Of a stretch of DNA of 64,000 nt, positions 33,571-42,950 are shown in pieces. The translations under genes and the position numbers were made by a program. Source of the DNA: Agrobacterium larrymoorei (GTDB lineage: Bacteria; Pseudomonadota; Alphaproteobacteria; Rhizobiales; Rhizobiaceae). Position 1 is the first letter of the stretch; each line of letters opens with the position of its first letter. A model generated the notes under the pieces. The model saw only the letters and a program-made list of their open reading frames with translations. It was not told where the DNA came from and made no database searches. The stretch lies in assembly GCF_013322225.1 (NCBI RefSeq), contig NZ_JAAMFB010000043.1, positions 1 to 64,000 of the forward strand, given 5' to 3'.

Positions 33571-34449
33571 ATGCGAATACTACTTGTTACGCTGACGTCA
33601 ATTTGCGCTGGTTGCGCTGTTCTACCAAGCAAAAGCGACCTGGATGGTTTTGCCGCCGCCACATCGAGCAGTGCGAAAACGGTTGCTGCCGCCGTCTCAG
33701 CAAGCAATCAGGTGGCCACAGACCAGGACGAGCAACTGCAGGCGATACAATATATTCGCGGCGGCAGATATGCTCTTGTAGAGTTGCCACAGTCAAAGCT
33801 GACTAACAGACTGGATGCGGATCAGCTTCAAATACGCCTTGCGGCGATTAGCGATCTGCAAAACTATGCCAACGCGGTCGGCAAAGCCGCCGATCAGGGA
33901 ACTGTCGATCAACTTGAGGCGTCGGCTGAAAAGCTGACGAATTCGGTGGCGGCTTTGGCCACCGCGATGGGCGGCTCGCCGATGGTCGCGCCAGCGATCA
34001 AAGTTGTGGGCCGCGCGGCCGCGTCTGCGGTCTCAGACACTTACGTTAGGCAGGTGCTGGATGTCGTTCGTAAGACGGATCCTGTGGTAAAAAACCTAGT
34101 CGATCTTCTCAAAAATGACCTTGGCCCCCTTCAAACGGATCTGTGGGTTCAAGCTACAGCCTATGCCGGGCTTCGCGACCAGCAACTTGCGGTCCTGCGA
34201 CGGGATCCGCGTGTCAACAGAGCAGCCCTCTACGAAGCCTACATGAATGCACGCTCAGATGTTAAGGCGCGATACGCTTTAGGCGATGCCGCCACTCCGA
34301 TTTCTGATCTCCTTCAGTCAATCCACGACACGCACCACGCGCTAACGACCGGTTCGGGCGATATCGGACTGACGATAAAGCGCCTCAGCGCATTGGCAAA
34401 GGACAGTGCGGCACTTATCGAAGTCACGAAAAAGGATGCTGTAGAATGA
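33571..34449 (+). CDS. Predicted lipoprotein of unknown function
   Basis: 292 residues. The start MRILLVTLTSICAGC is a lipoprotein signal with the lipid-accepting Cys at residue 15 (ICAGC). The mature protein is Ala-rich and helical (KTVAAAVSASNQVATDQDEQ, AASAVSDTYVRQVLDVVRK) with no recognised domain. A strong ribosome site AGGGGGAA precedes it. The stop overlaps the next gene as ATGA, so the two are coupled. I do not recognise the family; a periplasmic or outer-membrane-anchored helical protein acting with the next gene product is all that can be said. Confidence 0.7.
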   Translation: MRILLVTLTSICAGCAVLPSKSDLDGFAAATSSSAKTVAAAVSASNQVATDQDEQLQAIQYIRGGRYALVELPQSKLTNRLDADQLQIRLAAISDLQNYANAVGKAADQGTVDQLEASAEKLTNSVAALATAMGGSPMVAPAIKVVGRAAASAVSDTYVRQVLDVVRKTDPVVKNLVDLLKNDLGPLQTDLWVQATAYAGLRDQQLAVLRRDPRVNRAALYEAYMNARSDVKARYALGDAATPISDLLQSIHDTHHALTTGSGDIGLTIKRLSALAKDSAALIEVTKKDAVE

Positions 34450-34904
34450 CGCCCAGTGAAGAGTTTGACGCCGCAGCGCAAGAGGCACAGGAGATGTTCT
34501 CGAAGTTTCCGCTCGACGATATTAAACAGCCAAGTGCGATTCAGGAGTGGTTCGATAAACTAAAACCGTCGCTCTGGAAGGCTGATGCCGGCGTCAACGC
34601 CGCGAGGCTTGCGATCCTTATTGCCGACTCAATCAAAGTTCTGATTGCGACTAAGTCATTGTCCAATGACAGCGAGAAAGCAGAGTTTGCCAATTCAATC
34701 CGCGTCTTGCAGTCTCACTACTTCCTGGCGAGGAAAAAAGCGATGGAGGAGGCGGCTTCACGCTACACAATTACCGCACAACTTCGCGCCCAGGCGGGGA
34801 CGCTGAATAAGGCGTATAAAAAGGTTATCGCAAGTACGGCAATCCTCAATCAGCTCGGCGATGCGATTGATGGCCTCACATCGCTCGTTGGCGCGCTCAG
34901 ATGA
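34446..34904 (+). CDS. Helical hypothetical protein coupled to the lipoprotein gene
   Basis: 152 residues, no signal peptide, no membrane span. Strongly helical: FDAAAQEAQEMFSKFPLDDI at the start, AARLAILIADSIKVLIATKS in the middle, AQLRAQAGTLNKAYKKVIAS near the end, suggesting a bundle that may pair with its neighbour. ATGA overlap with the upstream lipoprotein gene. Family not recognised. Confidence 0.65.
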   Translation: MTPSEEFDAAAQEAQEMFSKFPLDDIKQPSAIQEWFDKLKPSLWKADAGVNAARLAILIADSIKVLIATKSLSNDSEKAEFANSIRVLQSHYFLARKKAMEEAASRYTITAQLRAQAGTLNKAYKKVIASTAILNQLGDAIDGLTSLVGALR

Positions 34905-34910
34905 CTTGAG

Positions 34911-35258
34911 GTGTTTGTACGTTTGGACGAGCATCACGCGATCTTAGCTCCTCGACCGAAAACTCTGACAGATGCAGAGCTGCATGTTCTCGTGGCGATT
35001 GCGTATGCCGACCAAGAGGGGCTTGGTGATAAATTCCTCGATATTGAAGACCCTGCAGAATACATACCTGTTATGTCTGTTGAGGAAATGGATGCCACCA
35101 CTTCCGATCTAGTGATCAACGGCTTCATAAATGAGCGTGATATTATTGGATCAAGAAATATTCGAGCGACGCAGCTTCTCTTTGAGACATTCGATGCTCA
35201 GGTGATGGGGTGGAGTACGGATGCAGATGCCGTCAAGCTTGCAAAGCTGATGTTATAA
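34911..35258 (+). CDS. Hypothetical protein
   Basis: 115 residues from GTG 34911, 6 bp after the previous stop, so likely third gene of the operon. Contains LTDAELHVLVAIAYADQEGL, an HTH-like or helical bundle region, and an acidic LDIEDPAEYIPV patch. No recognisable domain or export signal. Low-confidence functional status. Confidence 0.5.
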   Translation: MFVRLDEHHAILAPRPKTLTDAELHVLVAIAYADQEGLGDKFLDIEDPAEYIPVMSVEEMDATTSDLVINGFINERDIIGSRNIRATQLLFETFDAQVMGWSTDADAVKLAKLML

Positions 35259-35489
35259 AATCCGGAGCATGATTCACCCAGTTTGGCCGAGAAAACAGAA
35301 TGGCCGCTTCGACGGATCAATCCCACCATCCGCAATTTGATGAACGCACATCCTGAATGGCTATGGCGCGATGATTTCGGACAGCCCTATCCATCACACG
35401 GTCTGGTTATCGGCCGGCGGGAAAAATCCGGTCTCCAGCGCTTTATCGCTGACCATGGAAAAGCAGTCACGGCATAGGATAGTGAACAA

Positions 35490-35775
35490 CCTCGCCATCA
35501 AATCCGCTGGACTGCGGATTCCGGCGTGAAACCGGCCCTCAATCCGACCGAAGACCGGCCACCATTCCGATTTGAAGCCGACCAATTTCCGGCACCGATG
35601 ATACCCCTTGGTCAGCAACTTGGCATCAATTACCTCCGGACGAATGAGGACATTTTGATGCGTGCAATGAGAAGGCTGACCATGAGACAATTAAGACAAA
35701 TGCTTCGGTTTGCCGGAAACGGGGCGAGCACCCGCGAGATCGCCGTCGTACTGGGAATAGCCTGCAGTATGGTGC
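35490..35775 (+). mobile_element. IS21-family remnant (left end and IstA N-terminus)
   Basis: Downstream of repetitive CCGGAA/ATTCCG-type DNA, the frame beginning near 35656 reads MRAMRRLTMRQLRQMLRFAG, then STREIAVVLGIACSMVQ, which is the N-terminal helix-turn-helix of IS21-family IstA. It stops after about 50 codons and no IstB is present. An inert insertion-sequence scar immediately before the vir-box-linked operon. Confidence 0.6.
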
Positions 35776-35792
35776 AGAATATAGCCGCGTAT

Positions 35793-35806
35793 ACTGCAAA
35801 TGTAAC
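35793..35806 (+). promoter_or_regulatory. vir box upstream of the zeta-toxin operon
   Basis: ACTGCAAATGTAAC agrees with the VirG-binding consensus RYTNCAATTGNAAY at all but one fixed position. It lies 79 bp upstream of the ATG at 35885, a normal distance for a VirG-activated promoter. Confidence 0.65.
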
Positions 35807-35884
35807 GTAAAAATCTTGGTCGCAATCAAAGGTTCTCATTGCGGCCGTATCTTTCGCCGATCGACTTTTAACGAGGAAGAAATC

Positions 35885-36229
35885 ATGTTTCCGGATCTTG
35901 ACTGCCGACTAGGCGTAGAACTGGGGCTTCCAAAACACTACCGGGATAAGCCAGCGTTTGAGATCATAAACGACGCTCATGATCTCGTGGGGGCACTCAC
36001 TTCACGGCTGATCACCTTCAGATATAGCGGCTATGAGCATTTTGAGGAGCTCGGGGCACAATACACCTTAGCGGATACTAAACGCATCGAATTTTCACAG
36101 CGATTGGAACGACTTGATGGTAACGCAATAAAGGCAGTGAACCTGATCGATGAGCTAAATCACTTCGTAAGAATGTTCGTTGATCCGTGGCTCGTCAAAT
36201 TTGAGGATTTACGCGTCAATGAGAGATGA
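35885..36229 (+). CDS. Small protein preceding the zeta-toxin gene (antitoxin or secretion chaperone)
   Basis: 114 residues from ATG 35885 (ribosome site GAGGAAGAA); a longer upstream frame covers the promoter and was rejected. Acidic and helical (FEIINDAHDLVGALTSRLIT, AVNLIDELNHFVRMFVDPWL). No known family recognised. It overlaps the zeta-toxin gene by 11 nt. By position it could be the epsilon-like antitoxin, or a VirE1-type chaperone if the toxin is a secreted effector. Confidence 0.6.
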   Translation: MFPDLDCRLGVELGLPKHYRDKPAFEIINDAHDLVGALTSRLITFRYSGYEHFEELGAQYTLADTKRIEFSQRLERLDGNAIKAVNLIDELNHFVRMFVDPWLVKFEDLRVNER

Positions 36230-38084
36230 TCCAGGAGTTGCTCGAGCGCTTTCCCTCTCGTTACAAGATAAGCACGACATTTTCGAGACCCAGATCATTC
36301 CGGCAATCGGTGCGCGGGGGCCGTCTGTTGCAAAGCCAACTTTCACCGTTGTATGCGGCCAGCAGGGTGCCGGAAAGAGCACCTTAGTTCGCCAAATCAA
36401 GAGTAGAACGGGCGGTGAAAGCACCCAGCGAATAATAGCTGATGATCTTAATGCATACATTCCTGGTAACAATGCAGCCCTTCTGCAGGGCTCGCATGCG
36501 TTAGAGCGAGCGAATTCGACGGCAGTGACAGAATGGTATCATCAATTATTTGATCGCAGTATCACTAATAGATATAATATTATACTGGAGTCTTGCTATC
36601 CGCCAAATCATTACGCGTCGCTCTTAGATAAGGCGCGCTCCAATGGATACAGAACAGAACTAAATATTATCGCGACGGACAGGATAACGAGCTTTACAGC
36701 TATTCACGATCGCTTTGAAAGGGCACTGGCGAACTCGTTTATTGCCTCAACCGTATTGCCAGATGTCGAAACTCACGATCATTATTATTCAATTTGGCCA
36801 CGTGTAGCGCTCGAGGTCGAAAATTACAAAACATTTGATAGAATTGCAATTGTACGCAGGGACGGTGAAACGTGTTACGACAATGAACAAGCTCTAGCAA
36901 ATAACGGAGAATCGATTTGGGGCCGGGAGCCAGGCGCGTTAAGGGCATTGATGGATCATCGAAATCGCCCGCTGGACGAGAGACAGCAGCACTGGGTTAA
37001 CAGCGTTTGGGAGAGGCTCTGTCGAAGCGTCGCATTCGCCCAACATCCAGATTCCGCCCGCCTGCCAATCGCTTCATATCAAAGTGACATCGCAACAAGG
37101 CTGAGAGAACACAGTGATCTCAGTTCGTTCGAAACACGTCCCGAATATATGCGAGAGTTTTCGAACAAGTTTTCATGGAATTTAAAGCGCGACATTTCTT
37201 TTGTGGTTAATCGCAAGAGTAAGAACGGTGAATTCCGAGAAGATGCGTTTGAAGAGCTGTTTTGCGAAAGGATAACGTCTGTCCATCATTCTCTTCAGGA
37301 GGCGATCACGGCACGGTTTGAATCCGCCGTCGGAAAATCGAATGACGAAGGCGATGTACGTTCTCGCGATGTTTCGACATTTTACGCTCGCACTGCTGGG
37401 GAGAGTTCTACAACCAAGCGATTGAACATCAGCACAAACCCACGAGGCGTGGTGCCGAGTGCTGACGTCGTCAATATCTCTGAACAGCAGGCACAGTCTG
37501 TCAAGTATCGGCGTCCTAAGTTTCTCGTTGAGGTCTCAAAGCACGTCTATAGACCAATCGAACAGTATAATCGGATGGTCTTCGATCGAGTCAGATTTCC
37601 AAACATCACTCGTGACCGGCGTAAGTTGAATGTATTGATCCGCACGGAAGACGGCACTGGCTACGAAACACCTAGCTCGTTAAAAACGCGCCTGGGATCG
37701 GAGCAGCATAATCTCTTCACCAAGACAATGAACGAGGGTCAGCTACCCCATAGTCTCGCGTCCCCGAAGACTGGTAAACTGCCTATAGTTTTGGTTGACG
37801 CGGGAAATGGTGCAACCTTTATCGCCGGCGAGAAATTCCCTTTGTTGGACAACGGACGCCGGATACCAACGACTATTTCTGCCGATAGAATTTTAGTCAG
37901 AAATGAAAATGGGACTTTCAGCGAGCTTTGTCAGCGTTTGGCTGGAAACACCGAACTATTGCTTCCACCAGAAGCGATAGTTCAACTGGGACTGCAGCGT
38001 CAACAAGCTGTCAATCGAGCTCGTGCCAGAGAAGCATCGGAGTTGGAGCAACGAACTCGCGAACATTCCTCTGGAAGAGTTTGA
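36219..38084 (+). CDS. Large zeta-toxin-family kinase, candidate type IV effector
   Basis: 621 residues from ATG 36219 (the open frame extends to 36180). The N-terminal 250 residues form a zeta-toxin/UDP-GlcNAc-kinase-like P-loop domain: VVCGQQGAGKSTLVRQI (Walker A, about 43-59), IIADDLNAYIPG, a SCYPPNHYASLLDKARSNGY block and ATDRITSFTAIHDRFERAL. About 370 further residues have no recognised domain, far longer than a classic zeta toxin. The tail contains NRARARE and ends in EHSSGRV, an Arg-rich pattern like VirD4-dependent secretion signals. With a vir box upstream and the vir region adjacent, a plant-delivered effector is plausible; a plasmid-addiction toxin is the alternative. Confidence 0.75.
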   Translation: MRDDPGVARALSLSLQDKHDIFETQIIPAIGARGPSVAKPTFTVVCGQQGAGKSTLVRQIKSRTGGESTQRIIADDLNAYIPGNNAALLQGSHALERANSTAVTEWYHQLFDRSITNRYNIILESCYPPNHYASLLDKARSNGYRTELNIIATDRITSFTAIHDRFERALANSFIASTVLPDVETHDHYYSIWPRVALEVENYKTFDRIAIVRRDGETCYDNEQALANNGESIWGREPGALRALMDHRNRPLDERQQHWVNSVWERLCRSVAFAQHPDSARLPIASYQSDIATRLREHSDLSSFETRPEYMREFSNKFSWNLKRDISFVVNRKSKNGEFREDAFEELFCERITSVHHSLQEAITARFESAVGKSNDEGDVRSRDVSTFYARTAGESSTTKRLNISTNPRGVVPSADVVNISEQQAQSVKYRRPKFLVEVSKHVYRPIEQYNRMVFDRVRFPNITRDRRKLNVLIRTEDGTGYETPSSLKTRLGSEQHNLFTKTMNEGQLPHSLASPKTGKLPIVLVDAGNGATFIAGEKFPLLDNGRRIPTTISADRILVRNENGTFSELCQRLAGNTELLLPPEAIVQLGLQRQQAVNRARAREASELEQRTREHSSGRV

Positions 38085-38307
38085 TCAAAAGTGCACCGGC
38101 CGGTTTTGTCGGATGAAACTCCGGATTCGGGACGCCGATCATGAAAGCTATCAGTGTTCAGTGCGATACGTCCGACAAGTCGACATCGTGCTTCCGCCGA
38201 TCTATGCCCGTCGCAGAAAATTTTTGATCGCCATAGTAAATACCGCCAATGAGGTGCGCGATGGTGACGCGTCACCGATAGCTCGGCAATGACGATTTGA
38301 TTCGTTC

Positions 38308-38321
38308 GTTACAGATGAAAC
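38308..38321 (+). promoter_or_regulatory. vir box upstream of virH1
   Basis: GTTACAGATGAAAC matches 12 of 14 positions of RYTNCAATTGNAAY. It is 129 bp before the virH1 start, within the 365-bp gap (38085-38449) that holds no supported gene. virH is known to be VirG-induced. Confidence 0.55.
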
Positions 38322-38449
38322 CCGATTCTAATGTGTAAGACTATTTTTTGTTGCTACCGTGGGGCGAGAGCAGTCGCATAGGCTAAGCCTTTAAGTCTTA
38401 TTGCCATTTACGTCGTCTCTCGCGTCGTCTTTGGTGAAGGTATATTGCA

Positions 38450-39718
38450 ATGATTGCGAACAGCTCTTCCGATGTCTCTATGGCCGACCAGAAGTTTCTA
38501 AATGTCGCGAAGTCAAATGAAATCGATCCCGACGCCGTTCCTATAAGCAGACTTGATTCTGAAGGTCACAGTATTTTTGCAGAATGGCGACCGAAGCGCC
38601 CGTTTCTTCGGAGAGAAGATGGCGTCTTTCTCGTTCTCCGCGCAGACCATATCTTTCTGCTGGGCACCGATCCACGCACCCGGCAAATAGAAACTGAGCT
38701 CATGCTGAATCGAGGCGTCAAAGCTGGTGCCGTTTTTGACTTTATAGGTCACAGCATGTTGTTTTCGAACGGTGAAACGCATGGGAAGCGGCGCTCAGGC
38801 CTTTCAAAGGCGTTCTCATTCCGCATGGTTGAAGCGTTACGCCCGGAGATTGCGAAGATAACGGAGCGTTTGTGGGACGAACTACAAAAAGTTGACGATT
38901 TCAATTTTACTGAAATGTACGCGTCGCAATTGCCTGCGCTGACGATCGCAAGTGTCCTTGGCTTGCCGTCTGAGGACACGCCGTTTTTCACACGACTTGT
39001 TTATAAGGTTTCCCGCTGCTTGAGCCCGTCGTGGCGAGATGAGGAATTCGAGGAGATTGAAGCTTCCGCTATCGAGCTTCAGGATTACGTTCGGGGCGTG
39101 ATCGCGGATAGTGGCCGTCGGATGAGGGATGATTTTCTCTCGCGCTACTTGAAGGCGGTACGGGAAGCCGGAACGCTTTCGCCCATTGAGGAGATCATGC
39201 AACTCATGCTTATCATACTCGCTGGGAGCGATACAACGCGCACTGCAATGGTTATGGTGACGGCTCTTGTGCTCCAAAATCCCGCGCTCTGGTCTTCTTT
39301 AACTGGCAATCAATCCTATGTCGCAGCCGCCGTGGAGGAAGGGCTCCGATTCGAGCCGCCAGTTGGCTCTTTTCCGCGGTTGGCCCTCGAGGATATCGAT
39401 CTGGATGGATACGTGTTGCCAAAGGGAAGCCTCCTCGCGCTCAGTGTCATGTCTGGCCTGCGAGACGAAAAACACTACGAGAACCCTCATCTTTTTGATG
39501 TTGGGCGTCAACAAATGCGTTGGCACCTCGGGTTTGGCGCGGGAGTTCATCGTTGCCTCGGCGAGACGTTGGCTCGGATTGAATTGCAAGAAGGACTTGG
39601 AACACTTTTGCGCCGCGCGCCGAATCTTACGGTGGTAGGTGACTGGCCACGGATGATGGGTCACGGAGGCATCCGGCGCGCCACCGGCATGACGGTCAAA
39701 TTGAGCGTCGACCGGTGA
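38450..39718 (+). CDS. virH1: VirH1, cytochrome P450
   Basis: 422-residue soluble bacterial P450, first gene of the virH (pinF) operon induced by plant phenolics. I-helix oxygen-binding motif ILAGSDTTRTA at about 262-272, ExxR in EEGLRFEPP, and heme-binding loop HLGFGAGVHRCLGE at about 363-376 with the ligating Cys. All key residues are intact. Its physiological substrate is not settled; a role in detoxifying plant phenolics is assumed with VirH2. It ends 68 bp before virH2. Confidence 0.92.
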   Translation: MIANSSSDVSMADQKFLNVAKSNEIDPDAVPISRLDSEGHSIFAEWRPKRPFLRREDGVFLVLRADHIFLLGTDPRTRQIETELMLNRGVKAGAVFDFIGHSMLFSNGETHGKRRSGLSKAFSFRMVEALRPEIAKITERLWDELQKVDDFNFTEMYASQLPALTIASVLGLPSEDTPFFTRLVYKVSRCLSPSWRDEEFEEIEASAIELQDYVRGVIADSGRRMRDDFLSRYLKAVREAGTLSPIEEIMQLMLIILAGSDTTRTAMVMVTALVLQNPALWSSLTGNQSYVAAAVEEGLRFEPPVGSFPRLALEDIDLDGYVLPKGSLLALSVMSGLRDEKHYENPHLFDVGRQQMRWHLGFGAGVHRCLGETLARIELQEGLGTLLRRAPNLTVVGDWPRMMGHGGIRRATGMTVKLSVDR

Positions 39719-39786
39719 AGTCAATCCGCGCCGCTCGGGTGGAAGAGAGGCGCGTATCAATATCAAGCATCACTTGGAGATTTCCA

Positions 39787-40962
39787 ATGCCATGTGCGCC
39801 AGTGGACGACGTGACGACCATCGATGACCTAACACTCGATCCCTATCCGATTTATCGCAGAATGCGCGTGCAAAACCCGGTGGTACACGTCGCCTCGGTC
39901 AGACGGACGTTTCTAACGAAGGCCTGCGATACTAAGATGGTGAAGGATGATCCTTCACGCTTTAGTTCTGATGATCCCAACACGCCGATGAAGCCGGCGC
40001 TTCAGGCTCATACTTTGATGCGTAAGGATGGAGTTGAACACGCTCGGGAACGAATGGCCATGACTAGAGCATTCGCACCCAAAGCGATCGCGGAGCATTG
40101 GGTGCCGATCTATCGTGACATCGTGAACGAGTATCTAGATCGCCTTCCGCGCGGAGACACCGTGGATCTTTTTGCAGAGATCTGTGGTCCGGTTGCTGCT
40201 CGCATACTGGCACATATTCTAGGAATTTGTGAGGCATCAGATGTCGAGATGATCCGCTGGTCGCAACGGCTTATTGACGGAGCCGGCAACTTCGGATGGC
40301 GACCCGAGCTCTTTGAGCGATCGGACGAGGCCAATACGGAGATGAACTGCCTCTTCAATGACTTGGTCGAAAAACACCGATCCGCGCCGAACCCCTCGGC
40401 TTTTGCGATCATGTTGAATGCACCTGATCCTATACCCCTAAGCCAGATCTATGCCAACATCAAGATCGCCATCGGCGGAGGGGTCAACGAGCCTCGTGAC
40501 GCTCTCGGCACGATCCTCTATGGATTGCTGACCAATCCGGAGCAACTCGAGGAGGTCAAGAGACAGCAATGCTGGGGGCAGGCCTTCGAGGAAGGGCTGC
40601 GCTGGGTTGCTCCGATTCAAGCGAGTTCGCGTCTCGTGCGGGAGGACACGGAAATTCGTGGCTTTATCGTTCCGAAGGGCGACATTGTGATGACTATTCA
40701 GGCCTCCGCCAATCGTGATGAAGATGTCTTTGAGGATGGAGAAAGCTTCAATGTCTTTCGCCCGAAGAATGCGCATCAGTCCTTTGGCTCCGGCCCGCAT
40801 CACTGCCCAGGCGCGCAAATCTCGCGGCAAACCGTCGGCGCGATCATGCTGCCCATACTGTTCGATCGATTTCCGGATATGATATTGCCCCACCCTGAAT
40901 TAGTGCAGTGGCGCGGCTTCGGCTTCCGCGGGCCCATTAATCTACCTGTGACACTAAGATGA
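39787..40962 (+). CDS. virH2: VirH2, cytochrome P450 O-demethylase
   Basis: 391 residues. I chose ATG 39787 (MPCAPVDDV), preceded by GGAGA at 39776-39780; an in-frame GTG at 39715 overlapping the virH1 stop is possible. I-helix variant IAIGGGVNEPRDA, ExxR in EEGLRWVAP, and heme loop SFGSGPHHCPGAQ with the ligating Cys. VirH2 demethylates methoxyphenols such as ferulate, detoxifying vir inducers. Cotranscribed with virH1. Confidence 0.92.
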   Translation: MPCAPVDDVTTIDDLTLDPYPIYRRMRVQNPVVHVASVRRTFLTKACDTKMVKDDPSRFSSDDPNTPMKPALQAHTLMRKDGVEHARERMAMTRAFAPKAIAEHWVPIYRDIVNEYLDRLPRGDTVDLFAEICGPVAARILAHILGICEASDVEMIRWSQRLIDGAGNFGWRPELFERSDEANTEMNCLFNDLVEKHRSAPNPSAFAIMLNAPDPIPLSQIYANIKIAIGGGVNEPRDALGTILYGLLTNPEQLEEVKRQQCWGQAFEEGLRWVAPIQASSRLVREDTEIRGFIVPKGDIVMTIQASANRDEDVFEDGESFNVFRPKNAHQSFGSGPHHCPGAQISRQTVGAIMLPILFDRFPDMILPHPELVQWRGFGFRGPINLPVTLR

Positions 40963-41198
40963 TCGAAGCCACTTTCGCTCAGGAGTTATCACGTTAAGGC
41001 GCAACTCATAAAAATGCGTCACCGATTACTTGATGCGCACGCTTACTATATCTCAAATCAATTGTCGAACCTCGGTTGAAGCCCATTGTCTACGTCGCGT
41101 ATATCTCCCGTATTTTGCTTTTGCTGCCGACCGATACCGCTGCGGTTCAATAGTTGCGGAATGTGGTGCTTTCGGATTCACTCAAAAAGGAGTCGCTT

Positions 41199-41636
41199 AT
41201 GAAACGTATCAGTACAATCCTTGTCGGCGTATTTTTGGCTGCGCCGGTTTATGCAGCCGACAATATTCATACATTAGGGACGTTGTCTGAAATTGAACTA
41301 GCGCTCACTGCCGGAAAGCCGGTGAACGTCACGGTTGATTTAAGTTTGTGTGCTCCCGGGGTGGCCGATACTCCGGCGACGAAAACGCAAGGAGGCATGC
41401 GCATAGATGCGTATCGAATAACAACTGACGGCACCCTTGCGTTTGCAGATCAGCACTTCACCATTGACCGTGACGGTAAACCCATAACTCAATTTATTCG
41501 TTATCAGATTCGGTCAAACGGTGACGCCGATTTCACGATGGTTACATTCAATATGCCAACATATGAGCGAAAAGGTACCAGCTTGGCCTACAAGTGCGCG
41601 ATCGACCACGGGTTGAGTTTTCGTACTCCACAGTGA
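41199..41636 (+). CDS. virK: VirK, vir-induced exported protein
   Basis: 145 residues from ATG 41199 after AAAAAGGAG. Cleavable signal peptide MKRISTILVGVFLAAPVYA-AD; the mature part includes SEIELALTAGKPVNVTVDLS, two Cys and VTFNMPTYERKG, matching VirK. VirK is a VirG-regulated gene of octopine-type plasmids whose function is unknown and which is not essential for tumours. I found only weak vir-box candidates upstream (around 41055 and 41148). Confidence 0.85.
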   Translation: MKRISTILVGVFLAAPVYAADNIHTLGTLSEIELALTAGKPVNVTVDLSLCAPGVADTPATKTQGGMRIDAYRITTDGTLAFADQHFTIDRDGKPITQFIRYQIRSNGDADFTMVTFNMPTYERKGTSLAYKCAIDHGLSFRTPQ

Positions 41637-41974
41637 TTTTTGCGTCCAATCTGATCCGATGCAAGCCCAAGGTGACGCTTGCAATTACCCACATTTGAGC
41701 GTCGCTGCCATTTCGGTTCTGAGGCGAATATCTGTCAGCCGGCTGAGTCCACGCCAGACGACCGTATTTCCCGGAGGAGGATCTGAAGTTCTAGCAAGGT
41801 TGCCACCCAAACGAGCGAGTTTGGTGAGATAGAAGTTTAGCGATTCGCAACGAAGCACGACCGCAGAACCACTTACTTCGAAGGCTTCGTATATATCGTT
41901 CCTGCAGTGATCTGGCTGCGATGAATGTCGATTCGTCCTGGTGGTAGCATCAGGGATAGTCCTACGACGAAGCA

Positions 41975-42620
41975 TAGGATTTAAGTCATCACGTCTGTTA
42001 AATGCCGCCGGCGCTGGCCACGCGAAGACAAAGAGCGCCTCGTCGCTGCCTGCTTTGAGCCGGGCGCAGTTATCTCTGAGATTGCCTGCGCGGACGGTAT
42101 CAATGTCAGTCAGTCGGAAGCATAGCGATGTAATAATCAAGTTGGGTCGGGACCGACGTGTCCGCGTGGATAGCAACATCGACACGGAAGCACTTGGCCG
42201 TATTCTCGATTGCGTGCTGGGGCTGCGATGATCATGGTCCCTGCTGGTGTGAAGGTCTGGCAGGCAACGGGCTCCACCGACATGCGCAAAGGCTTCCCCG
42301 GTCTGTCGTTGATCTTGCAGAAAGCACTGATGCCTGACCCGAGGTGTGGGCACTGTTCGTATTATACGGTCGTGGCGGCCAACGACCGACATACTGCATA
42401 CGGATATCGTTTCGCGACGATCTCCTACAGCCGTCAAAGCTTTCGAGCGCAAGCGCCCATCACGCAAACTCTTCCCGGTTCATCTGTCGCGTGAGCGTGT
42501 CGTTATCGCCACCCCTACGAACTGTGCCTGCTGCGAATCCGCCAAACTGTCATAGCTTGGCGAGGATGTTACCGAGACCCTTGGAAGTCATCCGAGATTT
42601 GGCGGCGGCAACCTCTGCAA
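41975..42620 (+). mobile_element. Decayed IS66-family element between virK and virA
   Basis: Plus-strand fragments in order: a TnpA-like piece (about 41985-42120, SVKCRRRWPREDKERLVAAC then GAVISEIACADGINVSQSEA); a TnpB-like start at 42227 (MIMVPAGVKVWQATGSTDMR, KGFPGLSLILQKAL) that loses frame near 42350; and a TnpC-like piece (AVKAFERKRPSRKLFPVHLS, then a stop). The order tnpA-tnpB-tnpC is that of IS66. All parts carry stops or shifts, so it is dead. The minus-strand long frame here is a shadow. Confidence 0.7.
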
Positions 42621-42834
42621 AATGCGTTATGAGCCTGGTTTTTCAGCCACAGACAAGTATCGCGTTCGTGAAAAAGCGCACGCGCGATAGTTCTTTAGCC
42701 GCACCTCTGACGCCCCATTTACGGCCGGATCTTTGCCTGACCTTGCAAAGTCGACTCCATCGCCTTACGGCACGAATAACAACGTCGCGTTTCATCGACG
42801 TCCCATCAGCCGCTTGTGTGTTCAATTCTTCTCT

Positions 42835-42848
42835 GTTTCACTTGAAAC
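42835..42848 (+). promoter_or_regulatory. vir box upstream of virA
   Basis: GTTTCACTTGAAAC matches 13 of 14 positions of RYTNCAATTGNAAY and lies 103 bp before the virA ATG. Consistent with the known VirG-dependent autoinduction of virA. Confidence 0.75.
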
Positions 42849-42950
42849 AAATTGAATAGATATTCCCGCTTTCAAAGCCATTTACAAATCCTCTCGTGCA
42901 GCCTAACGCCATTGGCGTGGAACAAGCGTTGGCACGAGGAAGTAAGTGCG

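Noticed and set aside
35283-35477. 64-codon frame beginning with TTG upstream of the IS21 remnant
   Set aside because: No recognisable domain; probably chance or remnant sequence next to the IS21 left end.
38023-38292. 89-codon plus-strand frame overlapping the end of the zeta-toxin gene
   Set aside because: Overlaps a real gene, lacks a family match and sits in the virH1 upstream region.
41685-42467. 260-codon open frame on the minus strand opposite the IS66 debris
   Set aside because: Arg/Thr-rich shadow of plus-strand IS66 fragments; no domain, no ribosome site.
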